DNA of 64,000 nt from Streptosporangium lutulentum (GTDB lineage Bacteria > Actinomycetota > Actinomycetes > Streptosporangiales > Streptosporangiaceae). Made by a program: the position numbers and the translations under genes. The stretch lies in the NCBI RefSeq assembly GCF_030811455.1, contig NZ_JAUSQU010000001.1, positions 3,782,001 to 3,846,000 of the forward strand, written 5' to 3'. The notes beneath the pieces were generated by a model that worked only from the letters and a program-made list of their open reading frames with translations, made no database searches and was not told the origin of the DNA. Each line of letters opens with the position of its first letter. Positions within the stretch are counted from its first letter, which is position 1. This document shows positions 52,555 to 61,988 of this stretch, one piece after another.

Positions 52555-54606
52555 TTAGGTCGCTCTCCAGGCCCTCGTGTCCGTCGTGGTGTGCCGACGC
52601 ACCCGGAGAACCTCACGGAACCCGAGTTGGCGCTTGGCCATGCCGTGGACCAGCATCACCTCGCGCGCCGACACCTCGTCAGCGATCTCCAGCAGTCCCC
52701 GCTTGTCGGCGTGCGCGGACAGTCTCATCAGATCCACCCGCGCCTTGATCGGGATCTTCTTCTCCTCGCCCATGTCATCGATGACCAGGTGAGGCGCACT
52801 GTCCCGCGCGGATGTCAGCAGTCGCTTGCCCGGTGATTCCTCGTCCTGGTAGCCGGAGAGAAACAGAGCACTTTTCGGATCCGGGAGAATTCTGGCCGCC
52901 CACCGCACAGCGGGACCGCCGGAGAGCATTCCTGAGGTGCTGATCACCACTCCGCGGGTGAACTCATCCAGGTCGCCGGGCCTGGCACGACTCACATTGT
53001 CACCGAAGATCGAAAGTCGGCGAGGCCCATCTGCGGTCACGGTCTCGAACGACCTGCTGATGTCGGCGGCCATACCGTCGACGAGGACCGGAATGTGCGG
53101 AAGGTGGCCTCGCATGATGAGGGCTAGTTCCTGCGCGCGACCGAGGGCGAACGCCGGAATGAGCACTCGGCCCCCCTCGGCGTATACCCCCTCCACAGCT
53201 CTGACGAGATCACCGACCATGCCGTCGCGATCACGGTGATCCTCCGTACAACAGGTGGACTCCATGATGAGCAGGTCAGCGTATCGAGCCGAATCAGGAA
53301 TGCTGTAGCCGTCGACGCTTTCCTGCCGGAACCCTGAGATATCCCCGGTGACGACGACACGGGATTCTCCGGCCCGCACCACGACTCCGGCGGCTCCCAG
53401 GATGTGGCCGGCCGGAAACAGCTCCACCGTCAGGTCGCCGACCCGGCGTGGAACGCCGAAGGCCAGTTCCTCGCAGCGCTGCGTCGCCCTGGCGATCGCC
53501 TCACGCGGGTAGAGCGGCTCCGTCTCTACCCCCCAGTCACTCGCCAGCCGCTGTCGCTGGTTCATGATCTTTACGGAGTCAAGCCACATCGCCGGCATGA
53601 GTTGCGTGGTCTCCGGCGTGGCGATGATCCGTAGATTCGGCGACCGGCCGGCCAACGCTGGGACGTACCCACAGTGATCATTATGGGCATGCGTCACCAC
53701 AACGGCGTGGATGGGGCCGTCCAGCGCGCGCTCGATCTCCGGAGGCGGTTCGGACGGGTCTCCCGGAACGAGTCCCGCGTCAACCAGAATGCGAGTGTCT
53801 CCCGCCTCGATCAGCAGACACGAGCCGCCGATCTTCGTCCCGCCGCCCAGCGGCGCAACCCTCAGGTCGCGTTCCTGGGAGACGACCACCGTAGCCGTGA
53901 GCGGTGGCTTCGGAGGTTCGATCAGCGCCTGGAGTGCGGAGACAAACGACTCGGGATTGATTCCGGCAGCCTGCGCCGCTACTTCCAGCGGGGATGGCCG
54001 GGACTCCGCCGACACCTCTGGCAGCCGGTGTGGGTCGCGACTCCTCGCATCGCCCTCGATCTCTAGGGGCTCCTCCTGGAGCAGCGCGAGGAGCGCCGAC
54101 GCCATGGACTTGACGTCACGAAGCCGCCGCCGCATCGCCGAGAGCTCGACATCAAGCCGATCGGCCCGTTCCACCGCCTCGCGCGCCGCCTCACGGTGTT
54201 TCTCCGCGTCGGCCAGCGCGTTGTCATGCCGCCCGGTGGCCGTCCGCAGCTTCTCCTGCAACTGCTTGTTCTTGTCGTTCAGACGGTGGAGCCTGCGATC
54301 TGCAGCCGTGTCGGACGATCTTCTCGCGGCTGACTCCGCGATCCTGGCCGCGGCCGCCCGCACCGCCGAATCGGAGTGGAGAAAAAGCTCGGCGAAATCC
54401 CGCTCGGCTTGCCTCGATCGAGGAATCCGCAGACGCTCCCGGCTGAGTTGCCGTAGCTCCGTCGACTCGGTGAGCATGTCGAACAGCATGCTCCTGTGAT
54501 CGGCGACGAATGCCTCGGCACCACCTCCGTATCCCGCCATCGCGGGACGGGTGAGGATAACCTCTGCTGTCGCGCGCAGCAGCGGGGACAGCGGGTCGGC
54601 TGTCAT
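52555..54606 (-). CDS. Coiled-coil plus beta-CASP metallo-beta-lactamase nuclease (CPSF73-like)
   Basis: 683 aa, ATG overlapping the AAA gene stop (ATGA). Residues ~1-100 are helical and ~100-175 a coiled coil (LNDKNKQLQEKLRTATGR...). The MBL domain starts near 250: THAHNDHCG (zinc ligands 306-311), PAGHILGAAG (400-407), GDISG (421) and MESTCC (448). The beta-CASP cap follows with LVDGMAADI (508), STSGMLSGGPA (556) and SGYQDEESPGKRLL (584). The final SAHADKRG (630) and VHGM (653) complete the active site. This family cuts RNA or DNA (CPSF73, RNase J, archaeal aCPSF). A coiled-coil N-terminal extension in an operon with a giant ATPase is unusual. Confidence 0.93.
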   Translation of the reverse strand: MTADPLSPLLRATAEVILTRPAMAGYGGGAEAFVADHRSMLFDMLTESTELRQLSRERLRIPRSRQAERDFAELFLHSDSAVRAAAARIAESAARRSSDTAADRRLHRLNDKNKQLQEKLRTATGRHDNALADAEKHREAAREAVERADRLDVELSAMRRRLRDVKSMASALLALLQEEPLEIEGDARSRDPHRLPEVSAESRPSPLEVAAQAAGINPESFVSALQALIEPPKPPLTATVVVSQERDLRVAPLGGGTKIGGSCLLIEAGDTRILVDAGLVPGDPSEPPPEIERALDGPIHAVVVTHAHNDHCGYVPALAGRSPNLRIIATPETTQLMPAMWLDSVKIMNQRQRLASDWGVETEPLYPREAIARATQRCEELAFGVPRRVGDLTVELFPAGHILGAAGVVVRAGESRVVVTGDISGFRQESVDGYSIPDSARYADLLIMESTCCTEDHRDRDGMVGDLVRAVEGVYAEGGRVLIPAFALGRAQELALIMRGHLPHIPVLVDGMAADISRSFETVTADGPRRLSIFGDNVSRARPGDLDEFTRGVVISTSGMLSGGPAVRWAARILPDPKSALFLSGYQDEESPGKRLLTSARDSAPHLVIDDMGEEKKIPIKARVDLMRLSAHADKRGLLEIADEVSAREVMLVHGMAKRQLGFREVLRVRRHTTTDTRAWRAT

Positions 54607-57600
54607 GCGCGGCCCTCCAGCCAATCGCTCGCCGCGGCCAGGACCGGCTCGCAGGCGAAGGTACCGTCGTCTCTCGGCTCCAGTGCACCGAGTAGACGGA
54701 GGACTTCGACCAGGGCAGCCCAGGAGGGGTACCCGTTGGCGCGGAGACTGTCCCGATGCAGCGGATCGGTGGCCTCATCACCGGCCATCTCCTCCAGATA
54801 TTCGGCGAGCTCATCCGGGCGCGCCGGACCCACCTCAATCATCTGCTGCCAGGCCTGCCGGAGCGTGGAGTCCCTGAGCACGCCGGTCGCTCTGATGAAT
54901 TCCCCGGCGTTCGCCCGGATCCAGTCGCGGCAGCGCTCAAGCGCGTGGTCTCGGTCAGCGGGCTGGCCCTCGACAACCTTACTGATCAAGAGCGGCCACC
55001 CACCGGTGTGCTTCAGCAGCGCGTCCTGACTGGCCGGATTGCGATAGCCGAGATCGGCGTCGTTCATCCACTGGCGTACGTCCGGCTCGTCGTAACGCCG
55101 GAGCTCCATGACCCAGGCGAGACGCGAGAGCTCACCCGTATCCGTGCCCACAGCCAGCCAGAGAGGGATCAGCTCGGGCGGTGCCACCAGTGCCACCGCC
55201 AACGTTCCGGGGCCTCCCGACGATACGGCGCTCGCCGCACTCTTGAGAGTCTCAGTCGCCTGCTCGAACGAACGCCCCGCAAGGTTCACGACCACGACGC
55301 CGTGGCCGGCGCTGTCCCTGGCTCGCTGGACAGCGCCTTCAAAGGTGCATCCATTCCCCACCCGCCATACCTGGGCGACGTGCTGACGTTCAGCTTCTTC
55401 TTTCAGCGCCGCACCGACGCGTTCGATGTGCAGGGCCTCAGAGCCCGTGATCAGATGGAGGCTGTCACCGGGACTCAGCAGGCGAGTCACCTGGCCTCCC
55501 GTAAGCGGGGACCGGTCGGGGCCGTTCCGGTAAAGAGCCCGATAGGAGTGAGCGTCGAAGGAGTCAGGCTGTTCGAACTCCTCGGCCTTCGAAAGGATGG
55601 TGTTGACCTCGTCCGCGCCCCCCAGCAGGGTCAGCACGTGGGGCGTGCGGAGGCGATATCCGTCGACGTCCGAGGAGAGCACACCGAGGTTGGCGCATTC
55701 CTCCAGCAGTCCGCGGAAATCATCGCTGGTGCATTTCTTGAAACCGGCGGGCCACCAGGTGAGGCATTCCTCCCGCAGCTTCTGTACGCTGATGGTCGCG
55801 TCCATGCCGTTCGACAGTGCATGGAACGCGACCGCATAAGCGATCACCTTGTAGCGCTTGTCCAGGTCGAGCGTCCACTCGAATCGGTCCCGGAACCCGA
55901 CCTCGAGTGCCTTGTCCCGCCAGACCGTGTCCACGTCCTCACGCGTGATCTCGTACGGCAGGCCGCCACCGTGGATCGGCATCCGACGCAGCCGCCTCAG
56001 CAGGGCTTCGGCGAAGAGCTGGATATGCGCGGGGGCGTTGTTGGCCTCGGCGATGATACGCGCCGCCAAGGTGGCCTGGAAACGGAAACCCAGCGCCATA
56101 AAAGGGCGTGTAAGCAGATCGAAGGCATCTTGTGGGTCCAACGGCCCGATCGGAATCGGCGTCCCCAGGTGCGTCAGGGGCTGGTTGGAAAGGCCCTTGA
56201 ACCTGGCGGTCTGATGGAGGCCGGCGAAGACCACCTTGACTCGCTGGTCTGTGTCCCGCATGAGATCGCGGAGAGCCTCCACGTTCGTGAACTTCGCGTT
56301 GGCGGCATCCTGGTTGAGGAAGGCATCCGCCTCGTCGAGCAAAATCAGCACCTGCCGGGTCGGGTCCTGCTCCATCCATTGCCTGACCAGCCGGCAGATT
56401 TCTCCACGATCCTTCAGCGAAGCCCCCGACTGCGGGAGCGCCCCTGCTTCGGCGAGTCTGCCTGCCAGGCGCGGCCACAGTGCGCTCTCCGGAACGATCT
56501 TGCCGATCTCCTGGATGGTCTCCAGGATCACAACGCGGTCGGGATCACTTCTACGGAGACTCCGCTCGGCCTCGCGAAGCAACGCCGACTTGCCGAGCTG
56601 GCGTCCGCCGTACACGATCGACGAACCCGAACTGCTGGTCACGCTCTCCAACTGGGAGGAACGACCGTAGAACATCTCCATCGGCACATCCCCGGTGGGG
56701 GCATAGGGGTTGGCCGCGCTGAACGGCGCGAGCAAGTTGACCGTGGCGGTCCAGCTCGCCTCGGGCAGGGCGGCGAGGTAGTTGATCGCTGCGTCGTCCA
56801 CCACCGCGGCGACCGGACGGGGACGCCTGCGCGCGGCCGTGGTCAGCTGCTCACGCTGGTTCGGGGACAGCACTCCGAAATAGAACACCAGGACAGTCCG
56901 GTCCTGGGGCTCGTCCTTTAGCCATTCGATCAGCTGCTGCGGTCCGGGCCTGCGCCAGACAAACAGCAGCCGCAGGCTGTTTCCCGATGGGCTCATCTTC
57001 GACCCGAACTCCGGAAGCAACGCGTCACCGAAACGGACTTCGTTCAGAGTCACCCACAGCCGATTCGGCGCCTCGACTCCGGGCTCTTGAAGACCCTCCA
57101 GTCCGATCATCCGCAGCACGGCTTTGATCGCACTTTCCAGGTTGCCTGCGGCTTTGCGTCCCAGAGCCAGTGTCTTCCACAGGCGCAGCCCTTCTTTGGA
57201 CTCCTCACGCCGGCCGGGAGGCAGCGCCTGGATGTCGAGTTGGGCCTCGGACATAACGCGGTGCAGGTCCGGATCGGCGACATCGCGACCGATCTGAATA
57301 GCCTCCATGAGGCTTTTGACCCATTCGTCACTCTCCCGCTTCCGTGCCCGTCCCCCCGAGGAAAGGAAGGACATGCTCTCGAACGCCTGAGGAAAACTCG
57401 GGAAGAAGCGGCTGAAGTGATCAACGGCCTTCTGGGTCGTAGGAAGCGGTTTTCCTGCCTCCGCCTGAGCCATGCACTCACGTGCGGTCGTCAGATCGCC
57501 TCTAGCGATGTGCTCCCTGATGCGGGGTGCGGCCGCTCGCACATCAGGGTGATCGCTGCTCTTCTCATCCAGCCGGGCTTCTTCAGCAGAGATCTGTGCG

Positions 57601-60600
57601 GCACGGACGGCCTTGGCCTTGGACTCCAGTGCCGCGATGTTCTCCGTGATGATGCCGAAGTCCTCCCTGCCGGACTCGGCCAGTGCCTGAAGCCTGCTCA
57701 CGATCCTCGTCGCATCCGCCTCAGTGAGCACTCCATCCCTGCGCCAGCCGGCGAGCTGATCCTTGGCGGCCTCCACGCGCTGGTCCCGGAGCTTTCTCGC
57801 ATCCACAACGAGTGCGTCCCTCTTCTGCCGTAGGCTCGCCGCTAGGTCGGGATCCTGGCGTGAGAGCACCGTGACCACGGCGCGCGTCCCCTCGTGGTCG
57901 TCCCGCGCGGCTCGGGTGTCGAAAGCCATTCGCCAGTCGAGTGAGTCCGCTGTCGCGATCCGGGCCAGCGCCTCCAGCGTCGGAATCTCTCGAGGTCGCA
58001 GGCTCTCCGGATCGACCACCACCTCGGGAGCGAAGAGAAGATCCTGGTTGAGCACGGCGGCCACCGTTGGTTCCGTCTCGCTCAAGACCGCACCGTCAAG
58101 CAGATGGAGGGTGTCGGTGATCAAGTAGGCCGCTCCCGTCGCGGCCGCCGCCAGCGCTGGATCCCCAGCCTTGGCAAGAGCGTCAAACTCCTCACGGAGG
58201 GTCGCCCGGTGGGGACCGACCTCCTGCCGGAGCTTCGCCAACCCCTGGAACAGCCATTCGCTCGACCCGTCCCGGCGCCGGCTATGAACGCCTTGTACGG
58301 CGGTCGCCCAGGTTGCGACGTGTTCCAACGCCTCATCGATCATTTCAACCAGCTTGGATCGCGCCCCTGCAATGATCTTGTTGTTGCGAGACCCCGCTGA
58401 ACGCTTCGCCTCACGGTCGATCAGTCTGTCGATCTCGTCGGCCGCGCGAAGTTTATCGAGCTTCTCGACGGTCTCTTTCAGGAGCCCGGTGTCGTTGCGG
58501 GCCGCGACGCCGACCAGCTCGCCCACGGCCCCCTCCGGCTGGATGAGCGACTTCCACACCCCGGTGGCCAGAGCGAATTTGATCCTTCTGTGCGGTCCCT
58601 CTTCGAGAAGACGCAAACAGGTAGCGGTCGCGCGATCCTGATCGCGCTCAGCTTCCGCGGAGTCACGCATCTGATCGGAGAGTCCCGGTACCAGATAGAC
58701 GCCGGAGCGCAGTGCCTGGCTGAAAGCCTCTCCGCATGCCGTCATGGCCGGATATGGCAGGACCGTAGAAGCCAACTCCTCCACCAAGCGCGCCGACTCG
58801 GGGGTGGGATGGACCAGCCCCGCGCGAATCGACGCCGCCCAGGCCAAAAGACGGCCCGCTGCGTCACCACTCAGATCGTCGGTCACGATCTGCTGGGCCG
58901 TTTCGCTGAATGCCGCAGAGAGCCGCCCAGCGAACGCGCTCATATCGACGGCCAGAGCGGCGCAGCGCCGTGCGGCTATCTCGGAGTGCGGACGCCCCAC
59001 CGCGACTCGGATCCAGGCTGCCAGGCCGAAACGCTGCGCACGAAGTGCTGCGACTTCCTCTTCCCCGAAGTTCCCGGGAGACGATGCTTCGGAATCAGCG
59101 ACCGATCCCGCATAAGGGAGCGCCGGTTCCTCGGCCGTTGAGGCCTCCGGAACGACGGACGCCTTCGGGCGTACGTTACGCGGTTGAGCCGGGCGTGCCT
59201 CGGGCTGAGATCCGAACCGGCTTTCCAGCATGCGGTCCAGATCAGCCAGGTTTGATATTTCCTCCACGCTGTCTGGATCGACGACAGCCTCTCCTGCCGG
59301 TGGCCCGGCGTCGGGAGCGGAAGCAGGAGGTGTCACGCCCCCCTCGTCGCCCTCTTCCTCGTCGTTCTCATCCGACATTTCGTCCTTAGCTGGAGCCTTC
59401 CCGGAGACATCATCGGCGAATGGCAGTTCCACCTTGAGCCGTCCATTCAGGGCAGCTCGGATCACCGGCTGCCACCGCGAGGGCAGTTCCCTTCTCGCAG
59501 AATCTTCGAGCTCATCCGCGAGCAGGATCGCGTCCGTGTCAGCGGAAAGTTCGATCAAACCGGCAAGGGCCTCAAGCCCGGCAGAGGAGCCTTCAGCAGC
59601 CGCCTTTCGAACTTCGGCGAGCAGCCCATCGAGAAGCGGCGGTCCCTGGAGATGTACCAGCGCACCCACGCGGTCAGCCTGAGCTTGTACGACCTCGGCC
59701 TGATCGAGGGCACGCTCCAGCTCGTCCACCACGGTCGTCGTCACCTCAGCCGAGCTGATGCGCTGGATCTGGTCTCGAACCTCGTCGAATTCGTCCAAGA
59801 CTCGCGCGATCATGTCGACATCCGGGTCGGAGGGACGCAGGCCACTGGAGAGCGCCTCATGAACCCGTCCAGCCGCTCCGGCGGCTGCTCCGAAGCAGTC
59901 CCTGAGTTGTTCCAAGGAGCGCCGTAGGTCCTGAGCGGGAAAATCAATCCGGTGATCTTCGGACATTGGTGCGCTCTCCTCCTCTTCGGTGACCACGACA
60001 TGGTCGTGAGGCGCTTGCATGAGCGCTAGGGCCACTGCACCCAGGACGTCGGCTCCAGCAGGAGCTTCCGGCAATTCGGGTGAGTCGCTCTGGACCTGCC
60101 GCCACAGCCTCTCCACAACGCCCCCAGCCTCGGCTCCCAGCCTGTGGGCTGACGCGGCGAGCATGCCCAGTGCGACAGGAGAGAGAGGAAGGTCTCGCCG
60201 AAGAGCATCCGCGAGAATGAGGTCGACCAGATTGCCAGGCATCTGTGCCATGTTGCGCAGCGCCATTCCGATGCCGCCGGCCTCTCTCAACACCTTCTCC
60301 GCGGTTTCCTCACTCAGTAGAAGGCCGCAGTCCTCGGCGGACAGCTCATCGGTGTTGCCGAAAGCCCAGATAGCCAAGGCACTCAGGATGCCGACGAGCG
60401 ATAATCGTTTGGCGTCTGAGGCGTTTAGCACGCGCACGAGATTCGCGGCGACCGACGGGGTCATCGCTTTCTGGTGAGACAGCCCTACCTGGTGGAAGAT
60501 CGCTTGCCGTACCTGTGGGGGATAGTGCCTGACGGCGGCCAGGAAGTCGTCAGCGCTCACTCTGGTTGCGGCACTCGCGAGCACTTGATCCAGTTGCTGG

Positions 60601-60695
60601 AAAGAATCGAACTTCGAGAGCAACCCCAGTGGCGCATGGCGTTCGGGCTCGCTCTCCTTGTGACGGCTCCGTTTCACGATCGAGGCCACCTCCAT
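54603..60695 (-). CDS. Giant AAA ATPase, about 2030 aa
   Basis: Start uncertain: ATG at 60693-60695, or GTG at 60675-60677 (VKRSRHKES), which has GGAGG 11 nt upstream. Residues 1-420 are helical with coiled-coil parts. A disordered acidic linker covers ~430-545 (DEMSDENDEEEGDEGG). More helical repeats run to ~1200, and an alpha/beta segment with LLFVWRRPGPQQLIEWL lies near 1245. An ORC/STAND-type ATPase follows: Walker A GGRQLGKS (1363-1370), Walker B ILLDEADAFL (1451-1460) and FAGLHQTARFKGL (sensor 1, near 1490). A winged helix lies after 1600, and a second alpha/beta and helical region ends the protein. First gene of the five-gene operon; no described family is recognised for the whole. Confidence 0.85.
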   Translation of the reverse strand: MEVASIVKRSRHKESEPERHAPLGLLSKFDSFQQLDQVLASAATRVSADDFLAAVRHYPPQVRQAIFHQVGLSHQKAMTPSVAANLVRVLNASDAKRLSLVGILSALAIWAFGNTDELSAEDCGLLLSEETAEKVLREAGGIGMALRNMAQMPGNLVDLILADALRRDLPLSPVALGMLAASAHRLGAEAGGVVERLWRQVQSDSPELPEAPAGADVLGAVALALMQAPHDHVVVTEEEESAPMSEDHRIDFPAQDLRRSLEQLRDCFGAAAGAAGRVHEALSSGLRPSDPDVDMIARVLDEFDEVRDQIQRISSAEVTTTVVDELERALDQAEVVQAQADRVGALVHLQGPPLLDGLLAEVRKAAAEGSSAGLEALAGLIELSADTDAILLADELEDSARRELPSRWQPVIRAALNGRLKVELPFADDVSGKAPAKDEMSDENDEEEGDEGGVTPPASAPDAGPPAGEAVVDPDSVEEISNLADLDRMLESRFGSQPEARPAQPRNVRPKASVVPEASTAEEPALPYAGSVADSEASSPGNFGEEEVAALRAQRFGLAAWIRVAVGRPHSEIAARRCAALAVDMSAFAGRLSAAFSETAQQIVTDDLSGDAAGRLLAWAASIRAGLVHPTPESARLVEELASTVLPYPAMTACGEAFSQALRSGVYLVPGLSDQMRDSAEAERDQDRATATCLRLLEEGPHRRIKFALATGVWKSLIQPEGAVGELVGVAARNDTGLLKETVEKLDKLRAADEIDRLIDREAKRSAGSRNNKIIAGARSKLVEMIDEALEHVATWATAVQGVHSRRRDGSSEWLFQGLAKLRQEVGPHRATLREEFDALAKAGDPALAAAATGAAYLITDTLHLLDGAVLSETEPTVAAVLNQDLLFAPEVVVDPESLRPREIPTLEALARIATADSLDWRMAFDTRAARDDHEGTRAVVTVLSRQDPDLAASLRQKRDALVVDARKLRDQRVEAAKDQLAGWRRDGVLTEADATRIVSRLQALAESGREDFGIITENIAALESKAKAVRAAQISAEEARLDEKSSDHPDVRAAAPRIREHIARGDLTTARECMAQAEAGKPLPTTQKAVDHFSRFFPSFPQAFESMSFLSSGGRARKRESDEWVKSLMEAIQIGRDVADPDLHRVMSEAQLDIQALPPGRREESKEGLRLWKTLALGRKAAGNLESAIKAVLRMIGLEGLQEPGVEAPNRLWVTLNEVRFGDALLPEFGSKMSPSGNSLRLLFVWRRPGPQQLIEWLKDEPQDRTVLVFYFGVLSPNQREQLTTAARRRPRPVAAVVDDAAINYLAALPEASWTATVNLLAPFSAANPYAPTGDVPMEMFYGRSSQLESVTSSSGSSIVYGGRQLGKSALLREAERSLRRSDPDRVVILETIQEIGKIVPESALWPRLAGRLAEAGALPQSGASLKDRGEICRLVRQWMEQDPTRQVLILLDEADAFLNQDAANAKFTNVEALRDLMRDTDQRVKVVFAGLHQTARFKGLSNQPLTHLGTPIPIGPLDPQDAFDLLTRPFMALGFRFQATLAARIIAEANNAPAHIQLFAEALLRRLRRMPIHGGGLPYEITREDVDTVWRDKALEVGFRDRFEWTLDLDKRYKVIAYAVAFHALSNGMDATISVQKLREECLTWWPAGFKKCTSDDFRGLLEECANLGVLSSDVDGYRLRTPHVLTLLGGADEVNTILSKAEEFEQPDSFDAHSYRALYRNGPDRSPLTGGQVTRLLSPGDSLHLITGSEALHIERVGAALKEEAERQHVAQVWRVGNGCTFEGAVQRARDSAGHGVVVVNLAGRSFEQATETLKSAASAVSSGGPGTLAVALVAPPELIPLWLAVGTDTGELSRLAWVMELRRYDEPDVRQWMNDADLGYRNPASQDALLKHTGGWPLLISKVVEGQPADRDHALERCRDWIRANAGEFIRATGVLRDSTLRQAWQQMIEVGPARPDELAEYLEEMAGDEATDPLHRDSLRANGYPSWAALVEVLRLLGALEPRDDGTFACEPVLAAASDWLEGRA

Positions 60696-61160
60696 CTCCA
60701 GCGGAGCACGCTAGAGGTCAGCACAGATAGATGGACTTACCGCTTGGAGTCGATCTCGCAAGGCCGCGGCCCGAGTGCCTCACGCCACAACATCGACTCT
60801 TGTGTATAGGGAAGGTACAGGCGATGCCAAAAAACTACAATAGTCGATTTTATCTCGTGATCTGGATTCACAGCCTGCATGCATGTTTCTTGCTCGGGGA
60901 TCATCCAGGCAGGCGATGAAGGGCCCCCATCCACAGGCCAACCCGGACTGCGGGATCCAGGCCACAACGGCGCCGCGCCGTTTGCTGGCCGCCGACTCAT
61001 CGGCAAGTGCGATGAAGGGACCGTTCCAAGTTGCTCTTGCTCAAGATCTATGCAATTCCCTAGCGTTTCCAGTCATATCATGATCTTTAGCATTAAAAGT
61101 AGATAATTACATAAAAACATTGCGATCGGCCTTCACGAGCGGATCACCAGTTCGGTTCAC
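60696..61160. other. Intergenic region upstream of the giant AAA gene
   Basis: A gap of 465 bp holding the operon promoter (60803-60830) and an AT-rich segment at 61020-61120. The short open frames on both strands have no SD signal and no recognisable sequence. The right part precedes a kinase-WD40 pseudogene and may be debris from the same decay. Confidence 0.5.
60803..60830 (-). promoter_or_regulatory. Sigma70-like promoter of the giant AAA / MBL operon
   Basis: On the minus strand TTGGCA (60825-60830) and TATACA (60803-60808) are separated by 16 bp, close to the housekeeping consensus. The -10 lies 107 bp upstream of the ATG at 60695, leaving a ~100-nt leader. Consensus-like boxes are uncommon in GC-rich actinomycete DNA, which supports this assignment. 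Confidence 0.6.
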
Positions 61161-61830
61161 ATGTACGACAGGGCCTTTCAACCTGCGATCAGCAGGGAGC
61201 CCCTCGCCCGCCAGGAGAGCATCACTGTGGTCGGGATCACCTTCCGGGCCATCGACGTCGATACCCCCGCCTACGACACCTATCGGGATCGCCATTCTGT
61301 TCATCAAGTCCCGATCCCCTGGAGAGGCGTGGTCCACCTTGGCGAATCGTCGATGGGAGCGAAGTTCGCGGCGAAGGTTCTACGTGCTCGTTTCGCTGAC
61401 GATCCGGGTGCCTGTAAGCGGTTCCTCCGCGAAGCAGCGGCCGCTCGACAGGTCGCGCCGTTCTGTACGGAACGCGTGATCGCCATTGACATGGCGGGCG
61501 ACCAGTCGTACATCGTGAGCGAATACGTCGACGGGGTGTCCCTGTCCGAACTGGTCCGCGACGAAGGACCTCGCAACGAGGGCGGGCTCGACGGCCGATC
61601 CGTCGTGATCAGCGGCTGAGCCAGCGGCACAAATCGAATCTTCGACCCAACCACCGTCCGCCGCCTCGATAAGAGCATCACCAAACACGTGCACGAGGAC
61701 GACCCCAGCCACAACTCTGACATCGACTCCACCTTCACAGTCAAGACAGGGACACTGGGCCGTCGTCTCTCGCAATGACAACGGAGGCGTCCGCGCGTGG
61801 GACCTCGCCATCCTCGAGGACATCAAGAAC
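61161..61830 (+). pseudogene. Decayed Ser/Thr kinase-WD40 fusion gene
   Basis: From about 61327 the frame reads RGVVHLGESS and then AAKVLRARFADDPGACKRFL, AARQVAPFCTERVIAIDMAG and SYIVSEYVDGVSLSELVRDE. This is a kinase N-lobe missing its Gly-rich start, and the whole C-lobe (HRD, DFG) is absent. After GPRNEGGLDG it jumps to RSVVISG-stop-ASGTNRIFD, a WD40-like blade with an in-frame TGA (61617-61619). WD40-like sequence resumes in another frame near 61750 (WAVVSRNDNGGVRAWDLA). Intact relatives in actinomycetes fuse a kinase, a membrane helix and WD40 repeats. Internal deletion, stop and frameshift make it a pseudogene. Confidence 0.8.
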
Positions 61831-61988
61831 AACCGACCTCGAGACCGAGGTAGAGCTGGTTGCGCCGTTCGGCGACGGGATACATCAAAATAAATAAAGA
61901 AAGTTGTGAACTGAAGTCACACATGCTTCACTGGACATCGTCGGCCGACGATTCGATCGGCTCTTCCCCCGCTCCACCAGGAGAATCT

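Noticed and set aside
52308-52616. N-terminal extension of the 624-aa protein
   Set aside because: It would run through the AT-rich gap, the long inverted repeat and the end of the MBL gene; no start signal, and the added residues are not protein-like.
54756-56921. 721-aa open frame on the plus strand opposite the giant AAA gene
   Set aside because: Antisense shadow; the minus strand carries Walker A/B and coupling to the MBL gene.
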